A stretch of DNA of 64,000 bases from positions 434,001 to 498,000 of the forward strand of contig JAACJM010000024.1 of assembly GCA_013368315.1 (NCBI GenBank). The letters run 5' to 3'. The position numbers and the translations under genes were made by a program. This DNA comes from Tetrapyrgos nigripes. Lineage: Eukaryota; Basidiomycota; Agaricomycetes; Agaricales; Campanellaceae. A model generated the notes under the pieces. That model was not told the DNA's origin. It made no database searches and saw only the letters and a list, made by a program, of their open reading frames with translations. Shown in pieces: positions 25,336 to 37,348 of this stretch (positions are counted from its first letter, which is position 1; every line of letters begins with the position of its first letter).

Positions 25336-26474
25336 ATGAAGACCCTCAAGAAAGCCATTCCTCGTCTCCTGAGTGCGAAAACGAGAAAAGTGTTCTCTAG
25401 GTCTGCTCATGAAAACCAAGCCTACGCGTCGACGTCGTCGCCAGTCGCGTCCATGAGTCTACCACCGACGCTTCCCGACTTCTCCTTCATAACCCTTGAC
25501 GAACACCTCCCGATGATTGATATTGACGCGTCAAAGTCTTGGGAAACCTTCGAGTTGGCTCTACGTGCGCTTTCCATCTGCTTGGTCCTACCGTCTCGTA
25601 CTGACCTCTCTTTGCAGTTGAACGCGCGTCAAGGAGTAGTGCAACGATGTCTCTGGCTGCTGAGACTCTCACCTCTGCTTCTGCCATCTCCTCACTTGCA
25701 ACGCCCGCCCAATCTGACGCGTCTTTTATCGTCGCAACAGACGCGTCTCATGGTCATGACCGAGACCCCTCACCTCTCCTACTCTCACCCTGGATACATC
25801 CATCCTCTCAGTTCTACCACCAATCACCAGATCTCGACTCTAATCTCTCTCTCGGAGTCTTCATACCCGAGAGTCTCCTAGTGTCATCTCCAAAAACACC
25901 AGAACGAGCGGTTTCTCCGAGATCTTACCAGGACCAGATGGAGATCCAAGCGCTTCGTAAGAGGGTGACAGAGCTAGAGCAGGAGTGTGCGGAGCTCCGT
26001 GAAGACAATAAAATTATTTATGAAAGCTTTCTAGCATTGAGGCAGGAAAGTAAAAGGGTGTGTGTTCCGTCCTCCTTCGTTCTTTCTTCAGTACCAGGAG
26101 ACTGACCCAAAATCTATCCACAGCTCAACAAACGTCTGACCAACTTCTCCGCGCGCACAACTGCCTACGGCTCTGATTATGGTGTCCCTATCAATATTCC
26201 TATCAATGTCACAAGTGCTCGGGACTCTCCTGTCATCCCATCTCTTCCCGTCTCAGCCGAAAACATCGTAAACATTGATAATTTACGTGTAACGATGCTA
26301 GACGTTCCTCATGGAGCAGCAGAGTCGTTATATACATGTCCTTCTCCGTCTCCACTTGCGGAATATGGTCAATATGGCCATGGCCCGGGCTCGCATTTTC
26401 GTCGGACAGTGACTAGTGCTGCTTCGTTTAATAATGCGGATGAGGAGGATGAGGAGGATTTTGTTTGGGTTTAG
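25336..26474 (+). CDS. Coiled-coil protein of unknown function (paralogue of 55414-56979)
   Basis: Exons 25336-25564, 25618-26057 and 26124-26474 join to 339 residues. After a basic N-terminus (MKTLKKAIPRLLSAKTRK) comes a Ser/Thr/Pro-rich region with several acidic patches, then one heptad-rich coiled coil (about residues 190-235, from QIQALRKR-like positions to SKRLNKRL) and an acidic C-terminus ending DEEDFVWV. The last intron falls exactly in the coiled coil, in phase 0 before LNKRL; the gene at 55414-56979 has its intron at the same point before LKKRL. This shared position and the similar layout make the two paralogous. Neither has a recognised function; a scaffolding role is only a guess. 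Several GACGCGTC words lie in this gene. Confidence 0.7.
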
Positions 26475-29400
26475 TAGGGTTTTTCGTTTCTTTTTTTATT
26501 ATTATTCCTGGGTTTGTTGGGACAGTCGTATGCGCCAGGTCTCGAGCGCATGGTGCATGGACGACTTGCTCCGTTGCAAGTGTGCGTCGCACGGGCATCC
26601 TTCACTGCCATTCTCACCCTTGTTCCTCACCTTCCTCCTCGTCCTCACACATCTTATTGTCTTCCTCACACACGCGATTTCTCAACCCTGTACACTATTC
26701 ATCCATGCATCTCAATCTCATTGCTCTCTCTCGCATATAAACATACATTTCACAATGCATCTGACACTTGTTTTCCATCTTCCTCTACCCTTTCTCTTGT
26801 TCTTGCTCTTCCTTTTTTCTCTTCCTGTTCTCTCTCTCGAGTTCTCTCAAGCTGTCGGTAAGCTGTAATCGCTTACATAGATTTCTGTCCTTCACTGTCT
26901 ACTATCATTGCATCGGAACTCATCTCGTATATGCTCTACATCTCTTCTGTCACCTGTGCTGTTCAAAAATCTTCATTCCTTACAAACTGCAGTATTATCG
27001 TTCATCATTGTCCATAAAGTTATCTTAACCTCCTTACCTGAACATAGTATCATCTATTCATTATCTGCTTATCTCTGTACATACGCTCTCTTCTCACCTT
27101 TCCAGTATACATATTCATCTCCGCTCCTTCCCTTCTATTCCTTCATCTGTCGAAAATTCTCAATCCATTCAGTGTTCATAGTTGTTCTAGTATCCAAGTC
27201 ACTTTTCCCCTTAAACTCTTCCCGTTCTTGCTACTGCTACTGCTACTTAGACTTGGAGTTTTCGTATGCTGTTGACAAGACGTTGTTGTGTTGTTAATTA
27301 GGTTTATGCTGTTTTAATAGGGATCAAAGTATTAAAAACGGATTTGTCTAAACGAAGGTCGAGTAGCAGCGAAAGGCCTAGGCTACTTGCAAAAGCATTG
27401 TGGCGCCGGACGAGGCGCAGCATATCCTAACGCGTCGCGGCCAGTGGCACTCAAACTGCCTCTAACCTCCACAGCCTTTCGTTTCTTTACGTAGTCTGAG
27501 ATGAGAAAGTGCTACAAATGAGAATGAGCGGATCAATCACATCATACATACCACATAGTATATGGATAATTGAGTCAAGGTGTGCCTCAGTCGTCCTCTA
27601 AGGCTCTATGCAAACACAAAATGAGAGGAACTTCACGAAAGTTTCGGTGCTGACCCAAATTTCTAGTGGGAACCTATACGATGCGTTTAGCGGAAAAACA
27701 AGGAGGAAAAGTGATTCGGAATGCTTATGGAACGAATATAAATTAACATGGCGCGATGGGACGGCCACGAAAGCTCCCCTTCCGTCCTCGTCGGTATCAA
27801 TACCTGGACTTGCAATAAGAAAGTGGGATACGGCGTGATTCTTTGTGCTTAGGCTGTTCTTTGTCATTCTCCGCAAAGGAGTAGAAGTCGGAGTGGGCTG
27901 AAGACAGGGAGACGCGTACGGATGGAGCATGCTACATTGTTCCGCAATGGTCAAGTCTGCTCAAGTCTTTCATGTTCCTGCCCCACCGGTCTTCATCTGG
28001 GAGTGGAGGCTTCCATCTCATTAATCGAGCGGTATTCACGCCGCACGGCAAGTGGATGAGTGACCGGAGTTTGAAATTGATGGTCAATTTTCAAATGGCC
28101 ATTGTCCTTGCCCATAAATAGTTATGGTGTATTTGACGCGTACACGTCCGACATGCCGACGCGTCTCGATATAGATAGATACGCGATATCTGTCGCACCT
28201 CAGCGTATCATGTTTGCGCTTTAGCAACACATTGGATTTTTAGCATATACCGACTACAAAATAGAAGTAGATGGCTGGAATATTGATGTACAAGGACGAC
28301 AACGGCCCGATGCACGCACACGTAACATGGATGGCTAATGGACTGTGGACTTGAGTGGCGATGGACCGGGACCGGATGGACTGGTACCCACGGAAGAGTA
28401 CTAGCTAGTACTAGCCGCTGATTCCAGCTGATAAGTGACTAAACCTCACTAGACCTCACTAGACCCATGATCGGACGATTTTTCTGGACTATTCCAAATG
28501 CGCATTTGCGGATGCACTGTAGACTGTCCGGCTTATATAGTATGTCGGCCTCCTAGTCCTCTGGCCACTAAGTACGTTCCACTCGAACACGAACCCTGCT
28601 TGAACCCTGCATCATCTTACCTTTTAGCCTTTTTCTTCAGAGTCCTCCTGACTCGACACGTCTAAACTGAATTGCAAGGAAGTATCTCTTTTTCTTCTGC
28701 AAGTAACTGCTGTTAAGTACTTTTATTTCTGACTGGCAGCTAGCCTGGGGTCCAAGACGCTCAGCTCTGCAGTTAGCCTGGAAACCAATCGCTCAGCGAG
28801 TAACTAGCAGCGGTCCTACAGACTACTACTCGTAGTGAACTGAAATTGTGGTAGATAATCCTCGGATTCCGACTGGAATCCGGCCCGTCTGTCTATCTCT
28901 TCGGACGCCACTGGTAAGTCTCACTAGTCACTAGTCATGGTCAAATGAGGCACTAGTGATGCCCTTTTAGCCGGTGGCGCTTTGCCTCCTCTTCTATTAT
29001 GATTGCCTGTAGTCAGACCCGGAGAGAGAGCATTATTACCATTATTAAAATTGATACAGGTTGATGAGGAATGACGATGAGGAATGATCGCAAGGAGAGA
29101 CAATTGAGAAGAGAGAGAATGTGTATCTGTGTATGTATGCAGATGGAGAGTTGGGAAATGGAAAGAGAGACGAAGACGGAATGAAGATTGATATCAGAGG
29201 ACGAAGGTCCAAACTGCAAGAGGGCTCGTTGCTGAGTAAGGATTGGTGGCTAGACCGAGTCGTGACGATGTCGTGAACAGAAAATCAGAAGATAAAGGAG
29301 AAGGGAAGAAATAATAAGTAAGAGAGAGGTAGGTATCAGGAGAGATGAACGAGCCCCGAGCAAGGAAAGGATGGAGGAAAGATAGGAGAGGGATGGAATA

Positions 29401-30168
29401 AGTAGATGATCTTTGACAGAGGATAATCTGAGGAATAAGGATACACAAGAAAGGAAGAGCCACCACATGGCAGTGATGCAGACAGACAAACAGACAGACA
29501 GACAACAGGTTCTAAATAAGATATGCGTAGGCGTATGTCTATGCACCTATATATGCAGCAAGCAATGTAGCAGAAAATATTTTGGAAAAATGCACGACGG
29601 ACAAAGCCACAGTGGCCATGCAAGCAAAACAAGCATTGAAGTAATTGTGTGGCGACGGTATGTCTGTACAGTGTACACATGTCCCAAAACAGTACATATA
29701 GAGAGAATTCCGAAAAAGATGGACACTGGACAACATCACTGTTTGCACATGGTCATACTTGGAGAATGAAGCATGACGGAAATGGATTGCTTGACATTTC
29801 GAAAAACATCGAAATCAGAGCAAAATTAGGGAATTAGAGTTTGAAGGCGATGGGAAGACCCAGGGTGACAGATGCAGAAAGGAGGGAGTCGGGAAGGAAG
29901 AGGATCAGGGCGACCGTTGACGACTGAAGATCAAAGTGACAAAGCATGTAGGTCCATTGATGAATGATTGAGTGATAGATAGTGCATTGTTCCGTAGATT
30001 TGTGCGTTGGAGTGGGTGCCATTATGCATTTGGAGAGATAGAGAGAAAGGGAAGGGAAGCAAGGAAAGCTTCGAGGACTCCAGTAGAGGTGGTACAACCC
30101 GGCGCCGGCGGAGGGCGCGAAGAAAGTTTGCCAGCCGGAAACGAGATAGATATCGTTCACAGCGGTAA
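26475..30168. other. Gene-poor 3.7 kb stretch with simple repeats
   Basis: No supported gene was found on either strand. The first 800 bp are strongly pyrimidine-rich and may be a long 3' UTR or a promoter tract. Short local repeats occur at 28395-28470 (CTAGTACTAGC, CCTCACTAGA twice), at 28735-28800 (TAGCCTGG..CCAA..CGCTCAG twice) and at 28918-28958 (CACTAGT words). A CAGA microsatellite lies at 29478-29507 within purine-rich sequence. The open frames here are low-complexity and lack coding character. The region could host an untranslated RNA, but nothing in the sequence shows this. Confidence 0.45.
29478..29507. repeat. CAGA-type microsatellite
   Basis: The tract is an imperfect run of GACA/CAGA tetranucleotides of about 30 bp inside a purine-rich intergenic stretch. 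Confidence 0.8.
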
Positions 30169-32373
30169 CTATAAGATGTTCGTCTGTGCGAGCGTCTTAA
30201 TCAGGATGAGTTCTTTGACTGTGAAAGGAAGTCAAGTCAGTCTTCAAAGGGATCGAGAAGTAAAAGCAAGAAGGTATTCACTGTGGGTAATAACAACCCC
30301 GGTCGCTTTTGTGTCAATCGCACAAGTGAGATGAGGATGTATTTTGCGCTTTTTGGCCGAATGCTGCTTGTGTAGGTTGTGGAACATGTCGAGGAGGTCT
30401 GTTTTGGTAGGAGGGTAGCAGTCAGTTTGCGTTGGTAGATGTCTCGGAGAAACCTGATGGATACTCACATCGACTCACGTCCTCAGTTTTGTTTGGCCTG
30501 TCCTTGTAGCTAGTGACATACTTGGCGAATTGTACGCTGTCGAGAGAAGTATGTTAATACGTGAAAGAAAACAAAAAACTGGGGCTATAGGTTGGAGTAA
30601 CAACGGCAAAGCAGAAAGACCCACCCTTTCTTCAGTTGCTTATCCAGGATGTCAATCTTATTCAACAGCAGAATAAGATCGACATTTGCTAAGAGTTTGT
30701 TTGCACAGATCGTGCGCCAGATCTTCAGTGAGTCGGCCAGTCGATTTACGCTCGGATCTTCCGCCAAAGCCATGTTGAAAGCTATTTCTTCACATTAAGC
30801 AGACTGCAGCCTACTTGTCGAGATGGAACTCACCGCTTATAGGCGCCAAAAATATGATAACTGTCACATCATCAAAGAACTGGGCCCAAGCAGCTGCGAC
30901 GGCGAACAAAAAAACCAAAATGGGGATTGGTTGCCATGGACCAGTCCGTGGAACATGATACCGGCACGAACAGGCAAGACGCGACATGTTCGAGACGCGC
31001 CGTAAGTGGTGGTGATAATTGTTGGGTCGATGGTAAAAAGGAGTTCACAACAGAAAGATACCGCAAAGAAATCGGTGCGGAAAGAGCGGAGAAAGGGATT
31101 TGTCGGTGGCGAGTCAGCGGGAATGGAAGCAGGGACCGTGTAAGTACAACCCACGCGGCGTGGCGAAGAACCCACCTCGCTGATTTCTCTGTCCACCCAC
31201 GTCATATATTACCCATTCGCGGCCATTTCCCGTCTCAATATCTGTAAAGAAAGTGGCAGGCTGGTTAGCATAAGAGTTGAAGAAAAACGTAGCACTCTTA
31301 CTATTACCCTCGATAGGGATCCTATGTTCTTCAGGCCCAATTGTTGAGACCCTTGCACGGAGCACATCGTCTGGTGTCGGCACATACTCTTCGTCCGCTA
31401 TCCTCACCACGTCCTCCAAAAAAAATCCGGGTTGCTCCTTCAACGAAATCTCCTCGTTGATCAACTTTCTCTGGACTTCTTCATTCCTCCACAAAGACTC
31501 CATATCCTTCCCACAAGCTGCAATGATTCTCCTGTTACTCGAATCTTCTTCTTCCCACTGCCTTTCCCTCTCCCTCTGTCCGGTTAACGACATATGCGAA
31601 CTCATGGAATCCCGTCTAAATCGTAACAGCGATTTCCACCCATACATTCTCGAGGTGTGTGAATGATCCGAAGAACGAATAGAGATTTCCGGGGCTTTTG
31701 CTGGATGGTAAGAGTAGGAAGTGATGGTCGCATCGGTAACGTTGGAGCCTACTATCCGCGCGGTAAGAGACCTTTCCACCTGCTTCAACGGAGTAAGTGA
31801 AATGCAAATTCTCTTCAGCTCATCCGATATTCCTCTCTCCCAAGGCGGCGGACTCATCGCTCTGGCCCCATATCCACTAACACCTCCGGCTCCTCCACCA
31901 GGTCCATAGCCCCCACCTCCATTCGACCAGAGACTGCCTCCCCCTCCACCACCACTATTCCCCGGACTGACAATCCCAAGGATGAAATTCACGCTCCTCA
32001 CGAGATTCAAATGAATCACCGGCCTCCAGATCAATGCTTCCGCGTGAAAAGCATTCGGACAGAAGTGAAGCTGAAAGTTTTTGAGGATGGTACTCTTGCC
32101 CGACTCTGCTTGACCTAGCAACAGGATTTTAGCACCTATATGCGCGTTTCGGGAGCGTATGGTTTCGCGATCTACTTGGAGAGAGGCGTCGATGGCGTCA
32201 GAGACGCGTTTCGCTTCCTGTTCTGTTTCGAGGCGAAGTTCGCGTTCGACAGGAGTTTCGGCTGGTGAGGCGGGAGGAGGCCATTGCTCAACTGTGGGAC
32301 TGTGTTTGATGGCATCGTTGGAGGCTTTGTTGAGACGTGGGATATTGATGGCGCTGGTCATCACTTTCGCCAT
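30169..32373 (-). CDS. Divergent heterotrimeric G-protein alpha subunit with Gly-rich insert
   Basis: G-alpha subunits bind and hydrolyse GTP below seven-helix receptors. Six exons (31176-32373, 30834-30893, 30625-30781, 30469-30536, 30282-30398, 30169-30218) sum to 1,650 nt, giving 549 residues against about 350 in canonical members. All G boxes are present but altered: P-loop GQAESGKST at residues 87-95, switch I RVSTIGPEEHRI, switch II DVGGQRNQR, NKID for NKxD, and TCAIDTKAT for the TCAT box. The C-terminus is AQTNIL. The N-terminal extension begins MAKV and lacks the Gly2 needed for myristoylation; no CGxxxS motif is seen. The helical domain has a Gly/Ser-rich insert (DNA about 31860-31970). 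Such enlarged G-alphas are an expanded class in Agaricomycetes (family knowledge). The intron inside switch II is 282 bp, far longer than its neighbours. Confidence 0.9.
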
Positions 32374-33207
32374 GTCACTTCTATTGTGGAATAGCAAGAG
32401 GGCCGGGGATGAGAGAGGGAGGAGACGGGTAGTCGTTGGGGAGACGGAAATGACTAGCCTGTCTTATTTATCTGGTGTGGAAAAAACATTACTTCGGGAC
32501 TGTATTCCGTAGCCGCATAAAGTAGGTGATCGACTTTGCCTTTGGTCCATGGACTTCCCCGAACCCTGGTGATCTGATCGGTAGACGCGTGGCTTTTAGA
32601 ATCACAGCACGTTTCCTGTGGCGTAGAATGGCGAGTCATCTTTAGGCACCCCCGGCGGCTTTGCGGGGCTTTTCAAGTCGAGGATGTTGCCGTGGCAATT
32701 GCTCTTTTTTGAGACTCCCACAAAACGTTTTCATGCATTGGGCACTGCTTGGCACCGCGCAGATTGAAGAGTACAAATTGCACCTCTCACGTTGGCAGCT
32801 GGGGCAGTTCTCTGATAGCTATTGAGTACTTTCGGATACTCGGAGGAAGGATACTGCAATTTTCTCTGCATGGAGAACTAGATAGGTGATGTAGCTCGAG
32901 GTATTGCGGAAAAATCGGTGAATCGCATGAAACAATGAGTAGAGTCCACCATCATGCATCAAGCTCGAGCGGCGATAGAATCTACTAGAGATAACATAAA
33001 CATTTTTGACATTGTCTTGACATTGGTATGTGCCAAAATCAAATTGCAAGAGTCAGAACAGTGCATACCTTTTCTGTAAGTAGTGACGAGAGAAATTGCT
33101 GAAAATATTCTTCTCCATACTATTTTGAGTCTTGACTAGCATTAATTGTAGATGGAAACCGCGAGATTTGTCGACGTCGTTGTTGTTCTTAATTAGAGCC
33201 TAAAGAG
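32374..33207. other. Intergenic between divergent genes
   Basis: This 834 bp gap separates the divergent G-alpha and MYND genes and should hold both promoters. The half nearer the MYND gene is AT-rich. No further gene was seen. Confidence 0.45.
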
Positions 33208-35687
33208 ATGCCAATCATCGTCAATACCTTGCCTTCAGGAGTGTTCGCAGTTGAAGAAGTGACCAGAAGACCAAAGATTGCGCGAGTGTACGCGAGAGTG
33301 ACAGACGCGTCTGCACGTGACAGTAAGATAAGAAGACACTCCAATCCTTCCTCTTCGACCTCCATGTCAGAATCCCTTCAAGTTGCTCTCCGGAATGCGA
33401 CTATTTACCAACCGCGAGCATATCTGACTGGACTACCCCCCAGCGAAATCGAAAAACTCCAGCCCCGATTACCGGATGTCGCGGAAGTCAGGAACGAAGC
33501 CCCAAGAGGTCAGTAACGAGAAGTGCTCTTATATGATACCGGGGAAACTCAGGAATCCGTGTCCTTCATAGCTTTGAAAATGATGAATGAACCACCTCCG
33601 GACGATATACAAGGACTTGATCAGGATGGAGAGTTATTAGGAGTTTTACACCCATCCATTGCGTATCACTTTTTATTCCCAAAGTTGTACGCGTTTTCGT
33701 ATTTCTGTCATGTAGATGACGGTTCGTAGTCATTTCATTAGCCGTTCCTTCCTCTCTGATGGTCTTTCTACAGTTCCCGAAGATCTTCAGCTTCTGTGCC
33801 TGTGGGCACTTCAACACAAAGTAGTTGCATTAACAGAAGGTTCCCAAAAACAGCTCCGAAGGATTCTGGCGTCGCCGACAGGAAATATACTTCCGGGGTC
33901 AGAGAGATTTATGGTATGCGCTCCCGTTGATCTGTATTTTATGGTTATCGTGTTCTTATCCTTTGTAAATAGGAAGGGCAGGCGCGAACCAAGATCGTGT
34001 CAAACCTTCTGTAAGTCAAACAAGATCGAAATCGCATACACTCTGACAGCACACCTGGGTTCAGGTCACCTCGAATCAATCGTCCGGAGGAAGCCATTCC
34101 TCACATTGAAGCTTGGATGAAGCTAGATGCAGTCGCTAAACCCCTTCCTAATGACGTCTTTTTGCGGAACCCGTTGGTCGCTTTCACGTACCAGTGATTA
34201 CACATTTGACAGTCTATTCGCAGGCACTGCTATGTCTTGTATGGCTCAGCACTAGCGCGTACCAAAACCAATGATGTCAAGGCAAAAACAATCCTGGAGA
34301 GAGTCCTCACGGACATTGATCAAGTCACTGATGGGTCCAAGGCAATATCCATCGAAGCGAAACTCTTCCTTTCAAGGGTGCTACGGCGAATGGGAGAGGT
34401 AGACGAAGCCAAGAAGCTGTGTGTCCGACCAAATCCGACATCTCTTTATTAATCAATAACCACTCTCCATTTAGCGAAGACTACCTCGTAAAGTGGTTCA
34501 AGAAGAACCCCAAGCGATTGGCGGAGAACACCTTGCAGCAATGGTTTGTGACTGAAAGCGATGCTGACCCAGTTTTGCAAGGATTGGGTGGTGAGGCCTG
34601 GTTTACAAAGAAACCCACTTTCAAGAACCTCGATCGGCAGGCTAGGAAATGCTATAACTGTGGACAGGGAGAAAGCGCTTCGATGAAGTTGCTGAGATGT
34701 GCAAAGTGTCAATATACGTACTATTGGTTTGTCCCTTTGACTCTCGCGTTTTACCTCGATGGATGACTGGGTGAAATAGTTCCCGAAAGTGTCAAGTGGA
34801 AAACTACCCGCACCATAAGTATGTTTATGTTGTCTACTTGTGGCCTCCTCTGACATCCTTTTTCCAGAGTCGGTTGCACGTATGTTGCTTCTCAATTGTT
34901 TCTTGACCCCTTTTCACCTCTTTCGGTCCAGTGAACGCGCTGCCGAGATCAAACGCGCCGAAGCTCTGAAGGCTACGGCTCCAGATGATGCCAAGTGCAT
35001 AGAAGACTGGGGGCACTACAAGGACTCTGGTTTTGACGACATGCCATCCTTCCACGCCCTTGGCCTCATGCACGACATAAATCGAGGCAAGAATCACATC
35101 ATCTTCAAACGTGTAAAGTACGTACCAGACGGCGGGAAAGACGTACTCGATCGATTTAGGGTAGTTGCAGTCGGAGTCTTCAGGATCAAAGATGTGTTGA
35201 GAGATATTGAGATCGTGCTTGCCTACAACAGAGGAGAAGGAGAACAGGTTATCAAGGAGTTGATAGATGAGTTTAACCAGGGGCCTGGCAAGGGAGGTTC
35301 GGTCCCATTCTTCAACCTCTTCATGTCAGATGACAAGCGGATGGGGAATTATTTGAGTATTGGTGCGTGATGGTTTTGACTGCGCTCGGGTATTTACACA
35401 GGTTTTCCTTTCTAGGAGGAGTAAACCCCGAGAAGGTGCAAGGAATCAAGTATGACCCAGATTGGCGCAAACTTTTGAACCGCAAGAAGTGTAATGTGGA
35501 ACAATTGCAACTACGGAGTGGAGCCAAGGATGCCGAGCGCGATTACACCCCGTCGGAGGCGCGGATGACGGACGAGCCTGAGGCTAAGGACCCGCAACAG
35601 AGCGACGGCCACAAGCCGTCCCAGCCCAAGACGGAATCTGCTAGTCCTGCGGCTGCTTTGCCTAAACTTCGCGGGATGTTCAAGTGA
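33208..35687 (+). CDS. MYND zinc-finger protein with TPR-like N-terminal helices
   Basis: Eleven exons (33208-33508, 33572-33721, 33774-33913, 33973-34010, 34065-34172, 34224-34418, 34475-34726, 34780-34818, 34868-34879, 34932-35362, 35416-35687) sum to 1,938 nt, giving 645 residues, which supports the splicing. The MYND finger reads CYNCGQGE..LLRCAKCQYTYYCSRKCQVENYPHH and spans three exons, one of them only 12 nt (34868-34879). MYND fingers mostly bind proline-containing peptides of partner proteins. The N-terminal half is helical with a TPR-like segment around AKTILERVLTDID..EAKLFLSRVLRRMGEVDEAKKL (inference). A C-terminal domain of about 200 residues after the finger has no recognised motif, and the tail is charged and Pro/Ser-rich. 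An internal Met at 33364 is an alternative start. Confidence 0.82.
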
Positions 35688-36234
35688 TAACTCTGTCCAA
35701 GGAACATGTTTTGGACCCTTTCTGCGTGGTTTCGATATTCTATTCCGTGTAATGTAATCTCATCCTGACCACGCTGTAATTGTGTAGATTTTGTAAGTTA
35801 ACTCTCAAGACTGTATCGCCGTTGACCTGATTTTACTGTGAGGATATTTCCGCCCAAGTCATAATTTGTAAATCTACGTGGTGTGCTAACGCCTGGTGCA
35901 TACAATGAAAGAACAATATGGTGCTGTAAGCAAGTTTGCCATTGCCTAGACATACAGTAGAAGTACACATAGAAGAGAACGGAACTATCCTTGACGCAAC
36001 AGAAGTAGGTAGGCAAATTGGCATCAAGTTTACTCCACCGGGCTCTTGACAATTCCTGGCTTTCGCAGCCTAACAGCCAGTGACCGCTATCAACAGGGTG
36101 GACTGCAAACCGTACAATCACAAGGAAAAGCAGGATAATGCTACATGAAGTTTGGTTTTCGTCTTCTCTACAGGCTCGCTGGAAGATCACGTCCTTGTAA
36201 GAGGTCTCCAATAGGTCCTCGTTGCTTATGAGGA
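35688..36234. other. Intergenic between convergent genes
   Basis: The 547 bp between the MYND gene stop and the NAA10 stop show no gene or notable structure. Confidence 0.45.
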
Positions 36235-37348
36235 TCACGGCCGTGAACTTTTGGACACCGAAGTCGTACTAGACTCAAGATCTAATCGCATCTTGAGTGC
36301 GTCTTCACCATCGCCATCTGCACAAGATTGGCATCAATGACAAGTAAAGGAAGAGAGGGCCCAAGCCGCATGGCGGGGAATGGAAGGAGAAGAGAAGAGA
36401 GAGAAAAATAGAAAAAAAATACTCACAATACTTCTTCTCCACACCTGCAACGTCAAATCCCAACGTATCCTTATACAGCGCAATAGCAGCATTGTTTGAT
36501 TTTCTGACGTGTAAAGAGACATATCGGGCTTTGTAAATCGACGACATGGCTTCTTCTGGACACGTTGAGGTTGAGTCGACGAGAACAAAACCAAGCCAAG
36601 TACACAAGTATATGCGTTATGACAAAGGAATTGTGAGGTCCATGAGAAAGGCAAAATGTTAGCATCACTTGCGAACCAAAACAGATATGGAACGTACGAC
36701 TGAGTAGCATCAGCTTCTTGGCCAGACCCAAACGCCTGTGCGATCGTAATACCGATATAGAGTTGACGTGCCCATGCACCTCTTCTGCGTTATCCTCTTC
36801 GTCGCTTTTTGCGAGAAATCCAGGACATTAGCGTTGGTAGAGTTGCGATAGAGGGATTTGGCGATTGAAAAGAGGGAAAGCATGTATATATAGGAAGTAG
36901 ATGAGATGATAGTGAGAACCCATTGCCCAAAAACCGAGAACCATCCGAAAAAGACTCACATTTTGGCCAACACATAGCCCACAATTCTACCTTTCTCATC
37001 TTCAGCTACGTACGATAGTTGAGGCCAGGCGCATGAGTGGTATATCCCTAGAAAGCAGAGGACGCGTAGTAAGCAAGAAGCCAGGATAGGGCTAGGACGA
37101 AACGCACAAAACTTCATAAGATAGTTCTCTGGCAAATTCTCCAGATTAGCAGCCTGCATGCCCATGAGGTCTTCTACCTATCCAGAGAGTTCAGTGGATG
37201 ATTCTTTAGCATGTCGAAACGAGCGCGTAAAACAGTCGGGATAGAAATAACTTTACTGACCTGTTACCGTCCGTCATTAGCCCAGATTACGCATAAACTT
37301 AGAAGGAAGCTGCTGATAATGACATACTCTTGCTAGACGGATGTTCAT
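36235..37348 (-). CDS. NAA10: NatA catalytic subunit, N-alpha-acetyltransferase 10 (ARD1)
   Basis: NAA10 acetylates the N-termini of nascent proteins after Met removal, in complex with NAA15 at the ribosome. Six exons (37328-37348, 37108-37177, 36960-37047, 36698-36804, 36427-36555, 36235-36317) sum to 498 nt, giving 165 residues. Conservation is very high: start [15 protein letters not shown], substrate-binding [22 protein letters not shown], the acetyl-CoA loop [10 protein letters not shown] (RxxGxA type), [13 protein letters not shown] and [12 protein letters not shown] near the end. The first exon has only seven codons. The C-terminal tail of about 13 residues is shorter than the acidic tail of human NAA10. 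Assignment is secure; NAA10 is favoured over NAA50 or NAA20 by these blocks. Confidence 0.95.

Noticed and set aside
26416..27297. Several long overlapping plus-strand open frames
   Set aside because: They are almost pure pyrimidine-rich sequence, giving Leu/Ser/Phe-rich peptides in all frames, with no domain. They reflect base composition, not genes.
29013..29770. Open frames on both strands in purine-rich sequence
   Set aside because: The peptides (for example CLSVCLSVCL) come from the CAGA microsatellite and similar simple sequence.
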